Below are positions 15,601 through 19,060 of a DNA stretch of 19,060 nt, one piece after another. How positions within the stretch are numbered: position 1 is the first letter of the stretch; each line of letters begins with the position of its first letter. The stretch is from Vulcanimicrobiota bacterium (lineage in GTDB: Bacteria > Eremiobacterota > Eremiobacteria > Baltobacterales > Baltobacteraceae). The notes under the pieces were generated by a model, which ran no database searches, had not been told where the DNA came from, and worked only from the letters and a program-made list of their open reading frames with translations. The position numbers and the translations under genes are program-made. Where the stretch lies: the NCBI GenBank assembly GCA_030042755.1, contig JASHZC010000056.1, positions 1 through 19,060 on the forward strand, read 5' to 3'.

Positions 15601-15976
15601 GCAGTCCGATCGCGTAGATGAGCGCGCCTACGCCCAGATCCGCGAGCACGGCCGGCAACTTGACGACGACGCGGAGTAATGCATATTGCGGATCTAGAGC
15701 ACGGAACGGGGCCCACAAATGGCCGAAGATGGCGAGAATGTAGAAATAGCCCGGCGGATAATCGGCAAAACTCGTCTTGTCGTAGAAATGCGTGAGGCCG
15801 TTGCTCAGCAACGAAAGCGTCCACGCGACGAAGGTGTTGATATCGACCGTGAAGCCGCTCGAGCCAATGAACAGCACGCGAAGCGCGAACCCGCCGAGCA
15901 GCAGGATCGGAAGCGCAATCGGGAGCGTGAGCGTGCGCTCCCAGACGGACGTTTGGACGTTCGTCCTGGCGTTCAC
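12695..15976 (-). CDS. Tandem GT-C glycosyltransferase fusion (Gpi18-like + PMT/GT39-like)
   Basis: This 1093-residue polytopic membrane protein joins two GT-C modules. Module 1 (about 15-435) resembles Gpi18-like/DUF2029-type mannosyltransferases: TVDINTFVAW (putative catalytic Asp45), DYPPGYFYIL (72-81), SADWGQVDSIAAG and STRMHERYSF (347-356). A charged cytosolic-looking linker (435-475) follows. Module 2 (about 480-1093) resembles protein O-mannosyltransferases (GT39): IFDEIYFARAAEEYL with the acidic pair Asp508-Glu509, ENTHPPFSKLLV (527-538), and the four-helix PMT C-terminal region. A soluble, beta-rich insertion of about 100 residues (roughly 703-803) interrupts module 2. Both would use a polyprenyl-phosphate sugar on the outer face. 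The GTG start at 15974-15976 has GGAGG eleven bases upstream. The neighbouring prenyl synthase may supply the lipid carrier. Sugar and acceptor are unknown. Confidence 0.88.
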   Translation of the reverse strand: MNARTNVQTSVWERTLTLPIALPILLLGGFALRVLFIGSSGFTVDINTFVAWTLSLLSNGLTHFYDKTSFADYPPGYFYILAIFGHLWAPFRALDPQYALLRVVVKLPAVLADLGVGALIYAIGLRFAKPAIALGAAAIYILNPATIMTSADWGQVDSIAAGLALLAFYFLLKSTDEAPGRISRYIPAAWVTLAYSLLIKPQASVLIALMVAFAFADRSRLRDRLIATAIGIAASIVFTILIVLPFHPTANPIAALQWLLQRYEFGSSVYPDNSVNAFNLWAIKGEMWQKDALSIGFWGVQFPQYAWGIALLVAAVALIVWRYLQERTNAALMEAATLSLLAFFILSTRMHERYSFDAVTFCIACIPIARRYLWGAIALTVVLFANLVYSLQYLAFVNHPTPGVDAYNMWGALTHFYALIAVGTFFVLGYTYLGSAPEPAEAVSRREQKIERDERDVPQAYETRAYYDPREGLSVMNALDYLVMSVFGVASFLLSYIRYWYPPTKIFDEIYFARAAEEYLRNMRIYENTHPPFSKLLVTLSVMMFGGLAHGDNSFGWRFLDVVFGAIVVMLLYAFAKRVTGSIVFSSIAAFFLMTDGMHFVQSRIATPEGFVVVFSLAAVYAFYRFWIASQVEMRAHTVIPPWAFASAVAASIVSGAIVVLIWNLIWSHFHPPGHLDAASSVIVGLYVACLKYVGWRYWLLPRWFADGATEYTFPEGSLALVRGANRTLYTLDGGRIETAGGKAKITAGAVSQNRAGALVYAGDTYSIAYRPEPSVTYETPEAEAKYENNEIRVGDAREKGSSATLWLIVFTIALGLLVSSKWYGVMGFGVSFCVLIFVWLQRYFAERGPALWGNPRGFRLDGALATILFISATVYALVWVPDLVRHSPDPNEIHNFNDVVYRQYTMFEYHDKLVAKHPYSSYWYQWPIDYIPVAYYYEDHRANKQDPNGCCVEEITSMPNPLNMWLGLVSVPIVAVLAWRRKNKAYALIVLTYLLQWLPWMRSPRITFAYHFYVDIPLICLCNAIILQQLWLRFKDADVGARRWAMAGVVATVVLIGSAFIFFYPILASIPITWNEWHERMWLPTWIIGPYG

Positions 15977-15994
15977 AGTACGGTGGGCCTCCGA

Positions 15995-16891
15995 TTAGCC
16001 GACTGGTTCGGCGAGCGTTTCGAGCAGATAATCGCGGAGCGCGCGGTTGTGGTGATGTTCCACGACGGCCATAGGTTCTGCAACGGCACGCGTCGCGGCC
16101 TCTCGTGCCCCGAGATCCTCAAGCGCAGCACAGACTCGCTCGACCTCAGCCGGCTCCAGCGGCCGCCCGAGACGATACGCATCGGCGACGACGCGGCTCG
16201 CAATCGTCTCCGGCTGGCTGAGCGCCCAGGCGATCGGATAGGTCCACTTGCGGCGCGCTACGTCGCCGGCGACGGCCTTGCCGGTTCGCGCGGCAGACCC
16301 CCAGATTCCCATGATGTCATCGCGTATCTGGAACGCGATGCCGTATGCGCGGCCGAGTTCTGCGTAACTGCGAACGAGCGCTTCATCGTCGCTCGCGCAG
16401 CAGGCACCGAGCGCGCAGGCCGCTTCGAAAAGAGCCGCGGTCTTCCCCTCGATCATTCCGTAGTATGCGGGAAGATCGACGCGGGTCGCTTCTTCGAATT
16501 GCAAATCGAGCGATTGACCGTCGCACATCGTGCGGTGAGCGCGGTGCAGCCGCTCGATCATGGCCATCGCCCGTTCGGCACCGAGCAGTCGCTCTGCGCG
16601 GGCAAGCGCGAGAAAGCTCAACGCGCACATCGCGTCGCCGGCATTGATCGCTTGAGGGATGCCGTACACGCTCCAGAGTGTGCGCCGCCCGTGGCGCAAC
16701 TCATCGCGATCCTCGATGTCGTCGTGAATCAGCGAATAATTGTGAACCAGTTCGATCGCAACGGCAGCATCCAACGCGTGTTCGAGCGGCGCCCCTTCGG
16801 ACGTGCACACGAACGTGACCATCCGCGGACGCAAGCGTTTGCCGCGGCGCGCCGGCCCGTGCGCACCGTAGCCAAAATGGTACGATAGCAT
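15995..16891 (-). CDS. Polyprenyl diphosphate synthase (GGPP-synthase-like)
   Basis: This is a trans-prenyltransferase that elongates allylic diphosphates with isopentenyl diphosphate. It has GKRLRPRMV for diphosphate binding, the first aspartate-rich motif in LIHDDIEDRDE, GKTAALFEAA, and a second motif DDIMG within FQIRDDIMGIWG. The DDxxG form of the second motif is common in actinobacterial and archaeal-type synthases. Tyr five residues and Ser four residues before the first motif suggest a C15-C20 product, but chain length cannot be fixed by eye. The ATG at 16889-16891 falls within the usual N-terminal helical region. Homology-like sequence continues upstream in frame (LQERVLEYRGSPLIAE), and a CTG at 16922-16924 has AGGAG six bases before it, so the true start is probably upstream. 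It follows ispH by about 30-65 bases and precedes the GT-C fusion. Confidence 0.9.
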   Translation of the reverse strand: MLSYHFGYGAHGPARRGKRLRPRMVTFVCTSEGAPLEHALDAAVAIELVHNYSLIHDDIEDRDELRHGRRTLWSVYGIPQAINAGDAMCALSFLALARAERLLGAERAMAMIERLHRAHRTMCDGQSLDLQFEEATRVDLPAYYGMIEGKTAALFEAACALGACCASDDEALVRSYAELGRAYGIAFQIRDDIMGIWGSAARTGKAVAGDVARRKWTYPIAWALSQPETIASRVVADAYRLGRPLEPAEVERVCAALEDLGAREAATRAVAEPMAVVEHHHNRALRDYLLETLAEPVG

Positions 16892-16955
16892 CTCTGCGAT
16901 GAGGGGCGACCCGCGATATTCCAGGACGCGCTCCTGCAGATCGTCTTCGAAAACG

Positions 16956-17798
16956 TCAGGCGGATTGACGAGTGAGCTCCTCCATCCGCGCGTGCACCTG
17001 ATCGACCAGCCATCCAGGCGTCGAAGCGCCGGACATCAATCCCGCGACGCCTACGCCTTCGAACCACTGCGGCTGCAATTCATCCGGACCCTCGATGTGA
17101 TACGAATGGGCTCCGTGCGGTTCTGCCAACTCGGCTAGGTGCTTGGTATTCGCGGATGTCTTTCCACCTACGACGACCATCACGTCGACTTCTTCCGCTA
17201 GACGTAATGCTTCGCTTTGCCGGTTGTTCGTATCCGTGCAGATCGTGTTGACGGCGCGTACTTCGTAATACTTTTCGCTGAGGGCTTTGACAATGTCGCT
17301 GAAACGCTCGCGCGAGTAGGTTGACTGCACGACCACGCCGATCCGGCTGCCGCGCGGCAGTTTTCCGACGTCTTCGACCGTTTCGATGCACCACGCGCCT
17401 GGGACGTGACTAAGCGTGCCCTTCACTTCGGGATGGCTCGGATCGCCAACAACGATGATCTTGTAGCCGTCTGCACGTAAGCGCTCGGCCTGTACGTGAA
17501 TCTTCGTGACCATCGGACACGTCGCATCGATGATCTCCAGCCCTTTGGCGTGCGCTTTTTCGAAGACTTCTACCGGGAGGCCGTGCGCCCGAACGAAGAG
17601 CGCACCATGGTCGACATCGTCGACGCTGGCAGCATTGCGCAGTCCATTGGCTTCGAGCTCAGCGACGGTCTGCGGATTGTGCACCACGTGACCGAGCGTG
17701 GTCACGTCATCGCGGGCGCCGATTGCTCCTTCGGCCTTCTTGACCGTTATCGCAACGCCGAAGCAGAATCCCTGAACCTTTGCCTTACGAATCTCCAT
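16956..17798 (-). CDS. ispH: 4-hydroxy-3-methylbut-2-enyl diphosphate reductase
   Basis: IspH is the last MEP-pathway enzyme, an iron-sulfur protein reducing HMBPP to isopentenyl and dimethylallyl diphosphate. The 280-residue protein keeps all three cluster cysteines: Cys12 in VQGFCFGV, Cys94 in IIDATCPMV and Cys187 in VNTICTDTNNRQ. The substrate-binding histidines are His40 (GHVVHNPQTV), His72 (VRAHG) and His122 (DPSHPEV). The C-terminal GASTPGWLVDQV is also typical. The ATG at 17796-17798 lies 14 bases inside the plsC 3' end. Order cmk-plsC-ispH matches that of Clostridia, where rpsA or an IspH-S1 fusion often follows; no S1 domain is found here, and a prenyl synthase follows instead. Identification is secure. 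Confidence 0.97.
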   Translation of the reverse strand: MEIRKAKVQGFCFGVAITVKKAEGAIGARDDVTTLGHVVHNPQTVAELEANGLRNAASVDDVDHGALFVRAHGLPVEVFEKAHAKGLEIIDATCPMVTKIHVQAERLRADGYKIIVVGDPSHPEVKGTLSHVPGAWCIETVEDVGKLPRGSRIGVVVQSTYSRERFSDIVKALSEKYYEVRAVNTICTDTNNRQSEALRLAEEVDVMVVVGGKTSANTKHLAELAEPHGAHSYHIEGPDELQPQWFEGVGVAGLMSGASTPGWLVDQVHARMEELTRQSA

Positions 17799-18384
17799 CG
17801 ATACTTTCCCGGAGGGCCGCGATCGTGCCCATCACGTCGTTGGTGAACTTCTCCAAGTCGTCGCGAGTTGCTTTCCGATCGGCCGGTAGTGAAAGTGGCT
17901 TCCCGAACACGACACTGATCGTACCAAGCCGGGCGGCCTTCGCGCTACCGACAATGCAGGCAGGGACCACGGGAGCTCGACCGAGCGAGGCCAGGAGAGC
18001 TACGCCTGACCGAGGCTCCTTGTCGCCGTGAACGTTCCGTCCACCCTCCGGAAAGATTCCCACGCATCCGCCTTGACGCAGCACCTCGACGGAGCGCTTG
18101 ATCGCAGCCGCCGCGCTGCCTTCACGATCGACCGGATAGGCCCCGACGGCGGCGATGAGCGGCCCGAGAATCGGGATTTCGAAGAGCTCTTTCTTGGCCA
18201 TGTAGCTGATCTGGCGAGGACAGAATGCACCGAGAATCGGCGGGTCGAGATTCGAGATATGATTGCACGCGACGATGAGCGGTCCGTTCGCGGGGACGTT
18301 TTCCGCACCGTACGATCGCGTGCGCCAGGCGACGCGCGCGATCGTGCCGATCAGAACCTTCGCGAAGGCGTAGAGCGGCGTCAT
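17785..18384 (-). CDS. plsC: 1-acyl-sn-glycerol-3-phosphate acyltransferase (PlsC family)
   Basis: PlsC acylates lysophosphatidic acid to phosphatidic acid at the cytoplasmic membrane face. The 199-residue protein has the catalytic HX4D motif in NHISNLDPP (His42, Asp47), the MAKKELFEIPILG segment, and the FPEGGRN motif of the glycerol-phosphate binding site. The GAYPVDR and VVPACIVGS blocks are also present. The N-terminal region (4-20) is hydrophobic and could lie in the membrane interface. The ATG overlaps the cmk stop (ATGA). The context matches the cmk-plsC-ispH cluster of Firmicutes. With plsX elsewhere in the window, two of the three common phosphatidic-acid synthesis genes are present; plsY is not. 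Confidence 0.93.
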   Translation of the reverse strand: MTPLYAFAKVLIGTIARVAWRTRSYGAENVPANGPLIVACNHISNLDPPILGAFCPRQISYMAKKELFEIPILGPLIAAVGAYPVDREGSAAAAIKRSVEVLRQGGCVGIFPEGGRNVHGDKEPRSGVALLASLGRAPVVPACIVGSAKAARLGTISVVFGKPLSLPADRKATRDDLEKFTNDVMGTIAALRESIDGDS

Positions 18385-19060
18385 CGCGAGCCGTCCACGA
18401 TGCGCCCGATCTCGGCTACGACTTGGTCGACGTCGGTTTTGCTGGAGTCGACGACGTGCGCATCCGGAGCGGGCACCAGTGGTGATGCGGCGCGCTCGCG
18501 ATCCAGACGATCCCGCTCCTCGATCTCCCTCGCAAGCTGATGCTCCGTGACGTCGACGCCGGCGGCGAGCAGCTGCGCGCGGCGGCGCTCGACGCGCGCC
18601 TGCACGGATGCCGTGAGAAATATTTTAACTTGTGCGAACGGCAACACGACGGTGCCGATGTCGCGTCCGGCCATAACGACCGGTCCTTCTTGCGCGATCT
18701 CGCGCTGACTACGCACCATCGCCTCGCGCACGCGCGGATGCGCGGCGATCGTTGAAACGGTTGCCGTAACCTCGTTGGATTGCAGCGTCCGTTCGTCGAG
18801 TTCGATGCCCGATGCGTGTATGCGGAATCCGAGCGGCGCCAGCGGATCGAGCACGACGCTCACGTGGGCACCGTCCCACAGACGCACGAGCGCGCTTTCG
18901 TTGTCGGCGTCGATGCGATTGCGCAACGCCAAGTACGCGAGCGTGCGATACATCGCACCGGTGTCCAAATACAGGACGTTCAATTCGCGGGCGAGCCGCC
19001 GCGCGACGGTCGTTTTTCCCGAGGCGGCGGGTCCATCGATTGCGATTTGCAGGTGCGCTG
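18381..19060 (-). CDS. cmk: Cytidylate kinase (5' end beyond the window)
   Basis: Cmk phosphorylates CMP and dCMP with ATP; CMP is also released by IspF and by phospholipid synthesis. The visible part opens LQIAIDGPAASGKTTVARRL, the P-loop, followed by YLDTGAMYRTLAYLAL for CMP binding, AGRDIGTVVLP, and the lid segment EIEERDRLDRERAASPL. The sequence ends AEIGRIVDGSR. Only the first few residues are missing or ambiguous. A CTG at 19050-19052 would give a natural-length N-terminus, but an earlier start outside the window is equally possible. A TTG inside the protein at 18983 is not credible as the start because it would remove the P-loop. The stop overlaps the plsC start by four bases. Identification is secure. 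Confidence 0.95.
   Translation of the reverse strand, partial: AHLQIAIDGPAASGKTTVARRLARELNVLYLDTGAMYRTLAYLALRNRIDADNESALVRLWDGAHVSVVLDPLAPLGFRIHASGIELDERTLQSNEVTATVSTIAAHPRVREAMVRSQREIAQEGPVVMAGRDIGTVVLPFAQVKIFLTASVQARVERRRAQLLAAGVDVTEHQLAREIEERDRLDRERAASPLVPAPDAHVVDSSKTDVDQVVAEIGRIVDGSR

Noticed and set aside
15719..16888. Plus-strand open frame of 389 residues opposite the prenyl synthase
   Set aside because: It is antisense to a gene with both aspartate-rich motifs and has no domain of its own.
18381..18983. cmk starting at the internal TTG (18983)
   Set aside because: That start would remove the P-loop encoded just upstream, which is clearly present and in frame up to the window edge.

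Overview
The window is a dense, GC-rich bacterial chromosome segment made almost entirely of housekeeping genes. Nineteen of the twenty protein genes lie on the minus strand. Most neighbours overlap by 1 to 14 bases or are separated by a few tens of bases, and many overlaps are of the ATGA type (start of one gene inside the stop of the previous one). Only rpmB (ribosomal protein L28) lies on the plus strand. I see no mobile element, CRISPR array, rRNA or tRNA. The gene order echoes Firmicutes clusters: cmk-plsC-ispH, PASTA protein-rpe-thiamine kinase, rpmB/fakA/plsX, and yacL-ispD-ispF-gltX. High GC, many GTG/TTG starts, three MEP-pathway genes and a large protein-mannosyltransferase-like protein suggest an uncultivated Terrabacteria-type lineage such as Candidatus Eremiobacterota. 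That placement is inference, not shown by the sequence.

Layout, read in the direction of transcription (right to left). Block A, 19060 to 7803: cmk (5' end cut by the window), plsC, ispH, a polyprenyl diphosphate synthase, a 1093-residue membrane protein joining two GT-C glycosyltransferase modules, yebC, a membrane-anchored PASTA protein without a kinase domain, rpe, thiL, a PdxK/PdxY-like kinase, and an unrecognised 137-residue gene. Block B, plus strand: rpmB (7608-7799), with a good sigma70-type promoter in the 146-base divergent gap. Block C, 7461 to 33: fakA, plsX, fakB (DegV), hemW, yacL (PIN-TRAM), ispD, ispF, and a free-standing protein matching only the anticodon-binding part of glutamyl-tRNA synthetase. 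No gene-free stretch exceeds 150 bases.

Themes. Lipid precursors: FakA, FakB and PlsX interconvert free fatty acids and acyl-phosphates, and PlsC acts in phosphatidic acid synthesis. Isoprenoids: IspD, IspF and IspH of the MEP pathway plus a prenyl elongase; the elongase sits next to the double GT-C protein, which probably uses a polyprenyl-phosphate sugar donor. Cofactors: ThiL, the PdxK-like kinase and HemW.

The points most worth a second look are: the solitary GluRS anticodon-binding domain in the gltX position; plsX and fakB in one continuous frame separated by a single TGA; the tandem GT-C fusion with an inserted soluble domain; and the PASTA protein with no kinase and an apparent CTG start.
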